Below, in pieces: positions 54,523 through 63,475 of a stretch of DNA of 64,000 nucleotides; positions within the stretch are counted from its first letter, which is position 1, and the number at the start of each line of letters is the position of its first letter. The notes beneath the pieces were generated by a model, which saw only the letters and a list, made by a program, of their open reading frames with translations, did not search any database and was not told the DNA's origin. This DNA is from CAZOWM01 sp964583615. GTDB lineage: Bacteria > Spirochaetota > B62-G9 > DRHN01. The position numbers and the translations under genes were made by a program. The stretch covers positions 1 to 64,000 of the forward strand of contig CAZOWM010000003.1 of assembly GCA_964583615.1 (NCBI GenBank), in the 5' to 3' direction.

Positions 54523-54980
54523 CAGCCGGTCTCCCTGAGAACGGCTTTTTTCTTTTTCATTTCCTCGAGAATATAGTGCTTCACTCCGTACGAGTCGTTC
54601 TCTGAAATGACCTGTTTTGCCGTTCTCGTACGCCTGTTTATGAGGATCGGTCCCATCAGATTTGCAGAGATCTTCGAGTGATCTTCGGGCACGGTCACAA
54701 TCGCGAAATCGAGGAGGTCATCCTTCGATTTCAGGTTCAGAGCGTCCAAATCTGACACCTTTACCTCGATCTCGTAATCTTTTCGGAAAATACGGGGGTC
54801 CATAATGAGAAACGCGAGCTCCGGATACTCCTCGGACTGGAGCCAGTAAAACGGGCCTTCTCGGGAATCGAGGAGAAAATAATTCAAAATACCCTCGAAA
54901 CCAATGATTCCTTCCGGAAAACGGATCCTCTGGTGCTCGTCAACTTCAATTTCTCCATAAGGTTTTGTCTTGATCTTCAT
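54522..54980 (-). CDS. fliW: flagellar assembly factor FliW
   Basis: Binds CsrA and flagellin in turn; when flagellin is exported FliW frees itself to sequester CsrA, so flagellin translation follows assembly. The 152 residues contain IRFPEGIIGFEGILNYFLLD near 20-40, FLIMDPRIFRKDYEI and FAIVTVPEDHSKISANLMGPILIN. Start 54980 has AAGGAGT upstream. Order flgN-flgK-flgL-fliW-csrA. Confidence 0.96.
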   Translation of the reverse strand: MKIKTKPYGEIEVDEHQRIRFPEGIIGFEGILNYFLLDSREGPFYWLQSEEYPELAFLIMDPRIFRKDYEIEVKVSDLDALNLKSKDDLLDFAIVTVPEDHSKISANLMGPILINRRTRTAKQVISENDSYGVKHYILEEMKKKKAVLRETG

Positions 54981-54992
54981 ACGTTGCACTCC

Positions 54993-56228
54993 TTACCGCA
55001 GGAAATCTAAAAGAGTTGGCTGTATAATGCGGGCCGAAACCCCGAGAGCAGACCTGTATGCGAGCTCCAGCGTTTTCAGCTTTGTGATCTGCTCAGCCAC
55101 ATCAACATCCTCATTTTTCGAGAGAATATCCTCAAAATCGGTTCTGTCGTGGATAATCCTCATCTTGACTATGTCGAGCCTGTTTGCCCGCGCACCAAGC
55201 TCCGCACGGTATTTGAGGATGTTCTCGAGCGCGAGGTCCATTCCTCCAAGCGCCCTGCTGCCGAGGTCCTCGACATCATTCATATAGAGGGAATCTCGGA
55301 GACGCTTTACCATGTCAAACACACTTCCACCGAAATGGCGCGCAGTTGGAGAGATGTTCTTCGGCGGAGTGTCACCGGAGATGACACCAAGGTCACGCAT
55401 TACCGTGCTGCCCTTTATGTCTTCAACCCAGATATCACGGGCTGAAGAGGTTTCGAGAATGATTCCTCCATTCATTCTATTTACCGAAGCCCGGATGGGT
55501 ATCTGCGCGTTGTTCAACCTTTGCACGATCATTTCGATGTTGTCCCCTGCCTTGAGCGGTACCTCCACGCCATTGATTCTCACGGTCGAGTCTGCCGGGA
55601 CAATGTAGTCTGTCGCGTCAACCGAGGAAAACACCGAAACATTTTCTGCCCAGAACGCCTCGTTTCCGGGAACGTTCACAGAAACGATCGACTCGCGGCT
55701 AATTTCTCTGTTGAGCTTTCCCATATCTCCGAAATACTCAACAGTATCCACCACATCCCTTCCTGCATATTTAAAAAACGTTCTCCTTACCTTGAAGGGA
55801 TCCTCGAGTGTATCGTTTCCCGCGAAAAGCGCCTTACCCTTGTACTTCGTATTCGCGATACTGATAAGCTCTTCGAGCAGATCCTCCACCTCTGCGGCGA
55901 TTTTCGCCCTATCCTCTTTTGTGTATATACCGTTCGCCCCCTGGACTCCGAGCTCCCGGATTCTCTGCAGTATATCCGTTGCACTCCCGAGAGCGGCGTC
56001 AGCGAGGTTCAGCCTGGCCTTTCCGTCATCGACATTTTTCTCAAACTGTTCAAGTTCGAAGAGGACCCTGTTGTACCCTATGGAGTGGCCCACTTCCACC
56101 GGGTTTTCTCTGGGAAGGCGGTTTTTCCGCCCTGTCGCTACGTTGTTCTGAATATTCAGCATCTTCTCAGCGTTTCTCTTTACAATGTTAATCAGATTGT
56201 CGCCGATCATGCCGGATGTTACGCGCAT
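54993..56228 (-). CDS. flgL: flagellar hook-filament junction protein FlgL
   Basis: HAP3, joining hook and filament, exported through the flagellar channel. The 411 residues show the flagellin-like N-terminal helices (MRVTSGMIGDNLINIVKRN, then ILQRIRELGVQGANGIYTKEDRA) and C-terminal helix (KLKTLELAYRSALGVSARII). The central part (about 170-300) is a variable domain. GGAGG precedes the ATG. It lies 38 bases after flgK. Confidence 0.95.
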   Translation of the reverse strand: MRVTSGMIGDNLINIVKRNAEKMLNIQNNVATGRKNRLPRENPVEVGHSIGYNRVLFELEQFEKNVDDGKARLNLADAALGSATDILQRIRELGVQGANGIYTKEDRAKIAAEVEDLLEELISIANTKYKGKALFAGNDTLEDPFKVRRTFFKYAGRDVVDTVEYFGDMGKLNREISRESIVSVNVPGNEAFWAENVSVFSSVDATDYIVPADSTVRINGVEVPLKAGDNIEMIVQRLNNAQIPIRASVNRMNGGIILETSSARDIWVEDIKGSTVMRDLGVISGDTPPKNISPTARHFGGSVFDMVKRLRDSLYMNDVEDLGSRALGGMDLALENILKYRAELGARANRLDIVKMRIIHDRTDFEDILSKNEDVDVAEQITKLKTLELAYRSALGVSARIIQPTLLDFLR

Positions 56229-56266
56229 TGTTTATCATACCTCCATAAAAAATATGCCCAGAACTT

Positions 56267-58126
56267 CTACAGCATTCTGTTGATCAGCACCTCGAGCATT
56301 TTGTTCACCTCTGTCACAAACCTGGCTGCAGCTGCATAGCCGTGCTGGAACTTGACGAGGTTCACAAGTTCTTCATCGATGTTGACCCCCGATATTGACT
56401 TTCTTAGATTTGTCAGGTTTTCAACGATCAGGGTACGGTTACTTTTCTCATTTTCTGCGCTTTCGCCCTTCAAACCCGTGTGCGTTATGAGCGCTTGATA
56501 GTATTCGTTGAGCGTCTGGCTTCCCCCGATCATTACTCTGTCAAACCGCAATCCCGCAATTTTGAGTGCATTGTCGCCGTTTCCTGCACCGTCCGCAACA
56601 TCCGGAATCTCGTCACCGTTCGCATCGGTGCCGGTGCTCGCTGCAATCGACTCCACTTCGTTGACAATTCCTTCTGAGAGTGATATCCACGAGGAAGGGT
56701 GTGCCTTCGGGGTGACCGTATATGTTCCTGAAATAGCCTCCGTCATTCCAGGTGCACGGTAATCAAATGCCCCATCCTCTCCCCGCGCAGCGAGTACCCC
56801 CGCATACTGCCCGAGGAAATCGCCGGAATCCTCGAGGTGGGTGATAAAAAACTCAGCAGTGTCCGACCGTGCAACAAGACGGCCCTCACTGTTGAGAACA
56901 AACTTTATGTTCGCCCCTGAATTGTTCACCTTCATGACGATATCGGCAATTCTATCCGTTTCGGTGTATTCAACTTGAATGCCGTTGTTCAAAGTAATGC
57001 TTCCCCGGATGCCCGCAACGTCATCCGTGTCAATAACCCGGGTTCCGGTAATCCGGTATAGTGCGGTTCCGTCAACGATACCGTCGCGGTTGAAGTCATG
57101 ATCTCCTGTCTGATTTATTGCAATAGGGATCTCCTTGAAAAAGTCTATTCCGGTTCTCAGGTTGAGACCGAACCCTTTGCGGTGAATCTCGTTCACCATG
57201 TCCATCAAGCTGAACGCAAATGTGTCGAGAGAGTCGATCTGATACTTCAACTCGACGTCCCTCGCTTCGAGGAGAGCTTTGAGCTCCCCTGACCTGAGCT
57301 CGAGTGGGGAGCCGTCCTCCCTCCACACAACATCGGAATACCCCTCGTTTTGCGGGTTCGTCCTCAACTCAAGCTGTTCATAGTGCTTCCCCTGCACGAG
57401 ATGTTTTCCGCCGATGTACACAAAATATTCATCTCTGTCGCTCCTACCGATGTGTATGTTTACATACTCGGAGAGCTTTTCGGAGAGCAGATCACGTTTG
57501 TCCCAGAGATCATTGGGATTATCGCCCGCGGCTTCAGAACGGAGGATCTCTCCGTTAAGCTTTGCGATCTGCCGTGCCAGAGAGTTGATTTCCTCTACAC
57601 GCGCCTGCACCGCCATTTCGATATTGTCCCGTATGGCTTTCAGTGCAGTGTAGTTCGCATTGAGTTGCCGTGTGAGTGCATCACCGTACTCCCTTACCGA
57701 TTGACGAACCCCGATTTCCTCGGGGTTGTTTGCCAGCGCCTGCCAGGATGCCCAGAACTTGTCGAGAAGGTACATTATGCTTCTGTCAGTCGGTTCATTA
57801 TGCACGAGTTCCACCTTATAAAGCCAGTCGTTCATCCCTCTCCAGAAAGCAAGGTCGTTGGTTTCCTTGAGAATTCGATCTTCGAGGAGCATATCCCGTG
57901 CCCGAAGTATTTTTTCCACCTGGACTCCCTGCCCGATCTGGCCTGGCGTCATCTCTCTTGTCAATCCCGGGATATAGAGAGGATCGAACACTTCCAGGGT
58001 AATCTTCTGACGTGAATAACCTTCTGTTTCCGTGTTTGCAACATTGTGGCCCGTCACATGCAGCGCCGCCTGATGCGTTATGAGCCCCCGTTTCCCCAGC
58101 TCTATACCAGCAAACGTGGATTCCAT
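56267..58126 (-). CDS. flgK: flagellar hook-associated protein FlgK
   Basis: HAP1 of the hook-filament junction. The 619 residues begin with the rod/hook-type signature FAGIELGKRGLITHQAALHVTGHNVANTETEGYSRQ (read as spaced family landmarks) and end with LVNLVKFQHGYAAAARFVTEVNKMLEVLI. The middle includes LLEDRILKETNDLAFW and MYLL-type junction segments. GAGAGGTGAG precedes the ATG. Confidence 0.95.
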   Translation of the reverse strand: MESTFAGIELGKRGLITHQAALHVTGHNVANTETEGYSRQKITLEVFDPLYIPGLTREMTPGQIGQGVQVEKILRARDMLLEDRILKETNDLAFWRGMNDWLYKVELVHNEPTDRSIMYLLDKFWASWQALANNPEEIGVRQSVREYGDALTRQLNANYTALKAIRDNIEMAVQARVEEINSLARQIAKLNGEILRSEAAGDNPNDLWDKRDLLSEKLSEYVNIHIGRSDRDEYFVYIGGKHLVQGKHYEQLELRTNPQNEGYSDVVWREDGSPLELRSGELKALLEARDVELKYQIDSLDTFAFSLMDMVNEIHRKGFGLNLRTGIDFFKEIPIAINQTGDHDFNRDGIVDGTALYRITGTRVIDTDDVAGIRGSITLNNGIQVEYTETDRIADIVMKVNNSGANIKFVLNSEGRLVARSDTAEFFITHLEDSGDFLGQYAGVLAARGEDGAFDYRAPGMTEAISGTYTVTPKAHPSSWISLSEGIVNEVESIAASTGTDANGDEIPDVADGAGNGDNALKIAGLRFDRVMIGGSQTLNEYYQALITHTGLKGESAENEKSNRTLIVENLTNLRKSISGVNIDEELVNLVKFQHGYAAAARFVTEVNKMLEVLINRML

Positions 58127-58139
58127 TTTCTCACCTCTC

Positions 58140-58631
58140 TCATGCCTTTACATCAAATACAAAAGAAGAAACCTTTTTCCCTGAGGGGCTTTCCTTCCCG
58201 TTTACGGAATAGGTATTCCCCTTTGCCCCCATGCGGGAAAAAAGTGAGATGGAAAAATCGACAATCTCAAGACTGTTTTTAAGCAGTTTTTCTATATTCG
58301 CATTCAAAACCTTCTGCTCTTTTATCAGTGCAATCAGACGGGTGCTGCTCTTCTCAAGCTCGTCGTGCAGACCGGCAGGAAGAGAAAGCTTTACGTCGGA
58401 AAGTGTTGCCTCTTTTCGGCCGCACAGCTTTTCGAGTATGTCGAGACGAACCTGCTCGGTATTCTCAATCTTTTTCAGAATATCTCTGCTATGGGAAAGG
58501 TATGCTTCGAGCCCTTTCCAGTCCTGATTGACGATCGCGGAGAGCTTTTTCTGCTCAAAACTCAGCAGCTCTTTGTGCTGCCCTATGAGCACATCAAGTA
58601 CCATCAGGAGTTCTCTCATGATCTTTTCCAT
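58140..58631 (-). CDS. flgN: FlgN-type export chaperone
   Basis: A 163-residue helical protein in the standard place before flgK, the gene of its cargo. FlgN chaperones bind FlgK and FlgL before export. Helices MRELLMVLDVLIGQHKELLSFEQ and LSAIVNQDWKGLEAYLSHSRDILKKIE fit the family's long coiled-coil pattern. Sequence conservation in FlgN is low; assignment rests on the fold pattern and position. Confidence 0.85.
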   Translation of the reverse strand: MEKIMRELLMVLDVLIGQHKELLSFEQKKLSAIVNQDWKGLEAYLSHSRDILKKIENTEQVRLDILEKLCGRKEATLSDVKLSLPAGLHDELEKSSTRLIALIKEQKVLNANIEKLLKNSLEIVDFSISLFSRMGAKGNTYSVNGKESPSGKKVSSFVFDVKA

Positions 58632-58737
58632 GGCCTATCCTCAGACGTATTCTTTATCTTAGTTTCGGCGATATTTTTGATTTCATAATAGGGATTATTG
58701 TATATATTCCACCCATTCTGAAGAGGAGCACCGCTAC

Positions 58738-59634
58738 ATGCAGGATATGCGTTCGCAGGTTTTTGCACACCTCGCTCTTGTATTCACCGTACTATTCTGG
58801 GGGATGTCGTTTGTGAGCACGAAGATGGTTCTCAATACGGGGTTCCCACCGGTGACAATCGCCCTCATCCGTTTTTCCATTGCCGGATGTATACTCTTTC
58901 CTCTGCAAAAATTGCTGGCGCCTTCGGATAAATTCAAGCCGCGGACCGTCGTTTACATGATGCTCGGTGGCCTCACCGGGGTGACTTTGTATTTTTTCTG
59001 TGAAAACAACGGTATCATGCGTACCACCGCGTCAAATGCCGCATTGATCATTGCTACGATTCCGGTGTTCACCCTCATCGCAGAGAGGCTATTCTTCAAT
59101 CACAAGATACGGTTCTATCAGGCGGGAGCGATTCTTTTATCGATCGTCGGTGTGTATTTCCTCATCAATCCGGACGGCATGGCGGTTTCAGACACGGGCA
59201 GTCTTCACGGAAACCTCTTCATGCTTGGTGCGTGTCTTTCGTGGGTGTGCTATATCATTATCAGCAAGAAACTTCATGTTCACTATTCGGGACTTGCAAT
59301 GAGCACCTATCACTCTCTGTTCGGTGCTCTGTTTCTCATTCCCCTCGCCCTCCTTGAGCGGAACGCGTGGGCGAGAATCGACATGTTTATGTGGATGCAC
59401 ATCCTCTATCTGAGCATTATTTGCTCTGCCGCAGCATATTTTCTCTATCTCTTCGCCCTCTCACGGCTCGAACCCACGGTCGTTTCTTCATACATAAATC
59501 TCATTCCTGTGACAGGAGCAATCGGCGGTGTGTCGATGCTCGGAGATCGTCTTCTCCCCGTACAGATTCTCGGAGCCTGCACGGTAATTATTGGTGTGGT
59601 TTTTGTAAATCTGCGGTTTCCTCTCCGTGCATGA
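58738..59634 (+). CDS. EamA/DMT-family transporter
   Basis: Inner-membrane drug/metabolite transporter of 298 residues with about ten membrane segments and the two EamA repeats (about 10-145 and 155-295). The first repeat begins HLALVFTVLFWGMSFVSTKM, the second GNLFMLGACLSWVCYIIISK. The substrate is unknown. AAGAGGAG lies upstream. It diverges from flgN and converges on the TM2 gene. Confidence 0.92.
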   Translation: MQDMRSQVFAHLALVFTVLFWGMSFVSTKMVLNTGFPPVTIALIRFSIAGCILFPLQKLLAPSDKFKPRTVVYMMLGGLTGVTLYFFCENNGIMRTTASNAALIIATIPVFTLIAERLFFNHKIRFYQAGAILLSIVGVYFLINPDGMAVSDTGSLHGNLFMLGACLSWVCYIIISKKLHVHYSGLAMSTYHSLFGALFLIPLALLERNAWARIDMFMWMHILYLSIICSAAAYFLYLFALSRLEPTVVSSYINLIPVTGAIGGVSMLGDRLLPVQILGACTVIIGVVFVNLRFPLRA

Positions 59635-59646
59635 CCCTTTTTTTGC

Positions 59647-60009
59647 TCAATCTACGTTCCACAGGAGAAGTTTATTCCCTTCCTTATCCTTGAAAGTGCC
59701 TGCCGCAATCAGGATAAGGTCCACGAGTGAGCCGATCCCAGCAAGTCCAAACGTGAAAAGCCACAGGATTCCCGTTCCGATTCTTCCCACATAAAACCGG
59801 TGAATACCAAACACGCCGAGAAACCAGCAAAGAAGAATTGCAACGAGCCTCGACTTTTCACTGGCCCCCTCTTTTCCCTCAAGCTTTTCCTTCAGTGGGC
59901 CCAGTGCACGGCCGCATTTCGGGCAGACAACAGCATCCTTATGAATGATTTCTCCGCAATACTCGCAGTACTTATTGTCTGATATTATTTCCTGTCCCTC
60001 GTTTTCCAT
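59647..60009 (-). CDS. zinc-ribbon and TM2-domain membrane protein
   Basis: A 120-residue protein. An N-terminal zinc ribbon (CEYCGEIIHKDAVVCPKCG, about 15-33) precedes a TM2 domain of two membrane segments joined by a short turn (LLCWFLGVFGIHRFYVGRI and LWLFTFGLAGIGSLVDLI). Function unknown; such proteins sit in the inner membrane. Start 60009 has GGAGAAAGGAA upstream; the frame's ten extra codons are unsupported. Confidence 0.9.
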   Translation of the reverse strand: MENEGQEIISDNKYCEYCGEIIHKDAVVCPKCGRALGPLKEKLEGKEGASEKSRLVAILLCWFLGVFGIHRFYVGRIGTGILWLFTFGLAGIGSLVDLILIAAGTFKDKEGNKLLLWNVD

Positions 60010-60210
60010 TTCCTTTCTCCGGTTCCTGTGCTCATACACGGCTCATATAGATTTATTATACGTTGATTATTACGGTTGTTCAAAGAATATTCACTTCTCA
60101 AAAACAGACAGACACTTTCAGTGAACGCAATTCACTATTCCCGGCCGCAGATCATGTTCACACAGCACACACGAAAAGCACCTCGACACAGGCCGGGAAA
60201 ACGGCGGCAC

Positions 60211-60239
60211 TTGACAAAGGTCTTTTTCCCAGTTATGCT
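60211..60239 (+). promoter_or_regulatory. sigma-70 promoter of the crotonase gene
   Basis: Perfect TTGACA (60211-60216), 17 bases, then TATGCT (60234-60239). A start near 60246 would leave a 25-base leader with GGAGGGAG before the ATG at 60271. Confidence 0.7.
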
Positions 60240-60270
60240 CGAATCCATCAAAGAGCGGAGGGAGTAAAGT

Positions 60271-61047
60271 ATGGAATATACAACCGTAAAAGTGGAGATA
60301 AAAGATGGAGTGAGTACAGTCACACTGAATTGTCCGGAAAAACTCAATACCTTCAGCACCGCACTCGCCAGAGAGCTCAACAGCGCGCTGAAGGAGCTCG
60401 ATGCTGAGAGGGCCGTCCGTGTGGTTGTGATCAGGGGAGAAGGAAAACATTTCTGTGCAGGAATAGACCTCACCGAGATGAAGGGGAAAGACACCGTCGG
60501 GCTCAGAGAGTGGATCAGGGATATGGACGCGCACAATTTCACCATCGCGCGGATGGAAAAACCTGTCATTGCCTCTGTTCACGGTGCGGCTGTTGCAAAC
60601 GGACTCGGACTCGCCTGTGCGTGCGACCTCACCGTGGCTGCTGAAGACGCCCGGTTCGGTGCAACCGCGATCAATGTGGGCCTGTACTGTTTTGGGCCGT
60701 CTGCTCCACTTTCCCGGTGCGTGGGAAAAAAGAGAGCATTGCAGCTCCTCCTCACGGGAGAGATCATAGATGCGCACACAGCTCTGGATTATGGTATTGT
60801 AAACCGAGTCGTCGCCAGGGAAAAACTGAATGAAGAAACCCTGGCACTTGCCGCTGAACTCGCAGGGAAAAGCCCGCTCGCCCTTCGTATGGCAAAATCC
60901 TCCTACTACTCCATGTCAGATATGGGATACGAGAAGGCCCTCACATACCTCGGAGAGGTATTCACACTGCTTTGCTGTACGGACGATGCAAAAGAGGGTG
61001 TCGATTCTTTTCTCAACAAGCGAAAACCCGAGTGGAAGGAGCGCTAA
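60271..61047 (+). CDS. crotonase-family protein (ECHDC3-like), catalytic Glu absent
   Basis: Enoyl-CoA hydratase/isomerase fold of 258 residues. The oxyanion-hole segments are present: GEGKHFCAGIDLTEM and SVHGAAVANGLGLACACD. Aligned on ACDLTVAAEDARFG, the two glutamates of hydratases are replaced: the first place is Gly (in GLGLA) and the second is Ala (in FGATAINVG). Hydration is therefore unlikely. The INVGLYCFGPSAPLSR segment resembles the ECHDC3-type subgroup, whose chemistry is not settled. The reading frame is intact. Confidence 0.88.
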   Translation: MEYTTVKVEIKDGVSTVTLNCPEKLNTFSTALARELNSALKELDAERAVRVVVIRGEGKHFCAGIDLTEMKGKDTVGLREWIRDMDAHNFTIARMEKPVIASVHGAAVANGLGLACACDLTVAAEDARFGATAINVGLYCFGPSAPLSRCVGKKRALQLLLTGEIIDAHTALDYGIVNRVVAREKLNEETLALAAELAGKSPLALRMAKSSYYSMSDMGYEKALTYLGEVFTLLCCTDDAKEGVDSFLNKRKPEWKER

Positions 61048-61113
61048 TCCTGTTTCCAGGGCTTCGCCTCCTTCTTTTCACCCCGAACCTGCGGTTGGGA
61101 CCCCAAAACGGCG

Positions 61114-62550
61114 TTATTCGACGTTGCAGATGTAGCTTTGCTCCATTTCAGTGTAGGTGATTGAGCACTCCTTTCCAAGAGTGCGTTCCGCCTCCTCCAC
61201 CGCCTCTTCTACGGTATGAAAGGGTTCGAACCCAACAAGACGGGCCGCTTCGAAATCTTTTGCCCCTGCAAGAAAGACTCTGGAAAGATACCTGAATCCG
61301 TATGCACCCTGCCCGTAGAGAATAAACGGGTGCGCGCCGTGAAACCCAAACCCATACCTGTATTTGTGTACGTATTCGGGCCTGTGGGCAAACTCCTCTG
61401 CATAGAGCTCCCACAGCTCAAAAGGGTCTTTCAGATGGGGCAGCAGTCTCTCGAACATTTCGACGTAGGATGGATACTTCACACGGTCGAATGTTCGGGT
61501 GCATGGGTGTACGAGGATGATGATTCCCTTCTCTCTCACCAATGGCCTGTTCTGAAACAGTCCGAAACTGTAGGACATACCGAGGTTTCTCACCAGTATG
61601 GGGTTGGTTTGTGACATCTTGGAGTATGGGTCCCTGCTGTTTCCCATCCCATACACCACCATATCAGACTGCCCGTTAACGGTTTCCACGTGCTGTTTCT
61701 GCAGTATTTCCAGTGTCTTTTTATGAGCCTCAGGAGGGTGCCCCGCAACAACTTGAACAACTGCCTGAGGAATCTCGTTGTTCATCGCCGCCTCTATCTG
61801 AAAATAGCGTCGTCCCCTTCGGGCAAGCTCCTTCTCTATCACCGCTCCCATCTCGTTTAAAAGCTTCGGGAAGGCGGAACGCTCAGGATCCATTGTTGAT
61901 TTTCCCCCGGCCTTCGGGTAGGGTCGATGGTGATGGCGTATACTGCGGTAGCTCGAGAGCCCCACTACGGCAGACTTCCAGCCTCCGTTGAAGTGAGACC
62001 AGGGATTGCTCACGTAAATAAACTGGTCGGAATCGACAACGAGGCGGTTTACTTCCACCTCCATGTTTCGCTTCGTTTCGCCCAGAAAGCGGAGATTGCC
62101 TGCGTCTTCCGCGTCATGATTGAAGAGTGAGCTCGGGCCCCATCGATACCCGATATCTTCACCGATGATTGTGCTGAGCTCTCTTGTCGTCCACTTCCTG
62201 TGGAGACCCACAGCGCACACGAGACGGATATTTCCCCGATCTACTCCGAGGCCATCGAGCTCCTGGAGCAGTACCTTGACGGCCACTCCACGAAAATCAG
62301 GCTGTCTCTGCGCAGGGCAGAATCCTATGGGGTCGTCAAACCCGATGGTCACCACAGACTTCGGCCCCACAAGCTTTGAGAGCGGCTCATGTTCGATGGG
62401 ATTGTTGAGTGCATCCCGAACTGCCTTTTCGATGTCATGCAGAGCCGGGATCGGGGGTGTCGTCTGCCTTATTATTCTCGTTCTCTGGGGAAGTTTTGCT
62501 TCGAGGAAACTCGTGCCGTAAGGAATAAAAAACCTGTTTTCGTCTTTCAT
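61114..62550 (-). CDS. LarA-like nickel-pincer family protein (DUF2088)
   Basis: A 478-residue member of the lactate-racemase-domain family. The N-terminal Lar domain contains LVCAVGLHRKWTTREL near 105-120 (the GTHR-type motif), then LFNHDAEDAGNL, SNPWSHFNGGWKSAVVGLSSY with conserved His and Lys, and HHHRP. LarA uses a nickel-pincer nucleotide; family members act on varied 2-hydroxy acids and sugars. The larBCE cofactor genes are not in the window. The substrate is unknown. ATG 62550 has GAGGA upstream. Confidence 0.82.
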   Translation of the reverse strand: MKDENRFFIPYGTSFLEAKLPQRTRIIRQTTPPIPALHDIEKAVRDALNNPIEHEPLSKLVGPKSVVTIGFDDPIGFCPAQRQPDFRGVAVKVLLQELDGLGVDRGNIRLVCAVGLHRKWTTRELSTIIGEDIGYRWGPSSLFNHDAEDAGNLRFLGETKRNMEVEVNRLVVDSDQFIYVSNPWSHFNGGWKSAVVGLSSYRSIRHHHRPYPKAGGKSTMDPERSAFPKLLNEMGAVIEKELARRGRRYFQIEAAMNNEIPQAVVQVVAGHPPEAHKKTLEILQKQHVETVNGQSDMVVYGMGNSRDPYSKMSQTNPILVRNLGMSYSFGLFQNRPLVREKGIIILVHPCTRTFDRVKYPSYVEMFERLLPHLKDPFELWELYAEEFAHRPEYVHKYRYGFGFHGAHPFILYGQGAYGFRYLSRVFLAGAKDFEAARLVGFEPFHTVEEAVEEAERTLGKECSITYTEMEQSYICNVE

Positions 62551-62614
62551 CGTTTCATCCTCAACACAGCAGAAGCCGGGCACCAAGGCTAGGTGGAAAA
62601 CTGAGAGATGTCTT

Positions 62615-62923
62615 CTACACCTTTTTTGACTTTTGTATCTCTTCCTCGACTTCTTCAGCGCCTTCGGTGTAGAACTTTTCTTCTTCCGGCGCCAGCTCTC
62701 TCAACAAACGGAGAAACTCACCTGCATGTACGCGCTCTTCGTCAGCGATATCCTTTAGTACATCGATGGCGAGCTGGTTATCCGTTGAGTCCGCAAGCTG
62801 CATGTAAAGCTGGATAGCTTCGTATTCTGCCGCTATCATGAAGCGTATCGCTCTAATTAACTCTTCATGCGTCAGTTTGCGGTCATTGGCAAGACCTGAA
62901 AATGGAGATCCGAATTCAGGCAT
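62615..62923 (-). CDS. half-ferritin (ferritin-like/rubrerythrin-domain) protein
   Basis: A 102-residue protein, about half a four-helix ferritin domain. Iron-ligand motifs are visible: AAEYEAIQLY near 34-43 and DEERVHAGEF (ExxH) near 66-75. A dimer would complete the bundle. The C-terminal part is acidic. Start 62923 has GGGAGGACT upstream; 26 extra in-frame codons are unsupported. Similar short ferritins can be cargo of encapsulin shells, but no encapsulin gene is seen here. Confidence 0.85.
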   Translation of the reverse strand: MPEFGSPFSGLANDRKLTHEELIRAIRFMIAAEYEAIQLYMQLADSTDNQLAIDVLKDIADEERVHAGEFLRLLRELAPEEEKFYTEGAEEVEEEIQKSKKV

Positions 62924-63034
62924 TATAGTCCTCCCTTCTCCTGTGTATTGGTTTTTTATACGCCCTGTACAGAAATCGAACCGATCCCGAGTTTCGGTCA
63001 CTGAATATGCGTGCAGAGCACACGAGGAGCTTCC

Positions 63035-63412
63035 CTACAGCAGTTTCTCCGCCCCGCAGTAGACCTCTTCCACTCTCAGCGCTGCCGCAGCGTTGCCTGG
63101 ATGCTTGGTCGGATTCCACGATTTCATGTTTTCGAACAGTTTACCGCTTTTGTGATACTCGATGGAACCCTTTATCTGGTACGATTTTTTGTCCTCTGTG
63201 ATGAACAGCAGAGAGCCCTTGCTTCCCGCAAGAATATTTCTCCGCGTCTTGTCGAAGTAGTTGTCTGCAACCACAATGGTCTCATTGTCGTACAGGCTGA
63301 CACAGGTGACGTATATGGTATTCGGTGTTCCGCTGTTGTTCACAGTGCCGAATATCACTGGCCCATTTCGTTGTTCCCATGCGTCAGCAACGAAGTGTGG
63401 AAGTGATGCCAT
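63035..63412 (-). CDS. pyridoxamine 5'-phosphate oxidase-like FMN-barrel protein
   Basis: A 125-residue split-barrel flavin-binding protein. Landmarks: GPVIFGTVNNSGTPNTIYVT near 17-36, DNYFDKTRRNILAGSKGSLLF near 50-70 and SYQIKGSIEYH. Many such proteins bind FMN or F420; the substrate is unknown. GGAGG precedes the ATG. It shares direction and spacing with the half-ferritin gene. Confidence 0.85.
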   Translation of the reverse strand: MASLPHFVADAWEQRNGPVIFGTVNNSGTPNTIYVTCVSLYDNETIVVADNYFDKTRRNILAGSKGSLLFITEDKKSYQIKGSIEYHKSGKLFENMKSWNPTKHPGNAAAALRVEEVYCGAEKLL

Positions 63413-63475
63413 GTTTTATCCTCCATGTATGTATGCACGTACATTTATTGTCCTGAATTGCGAATGCAAAAAATT

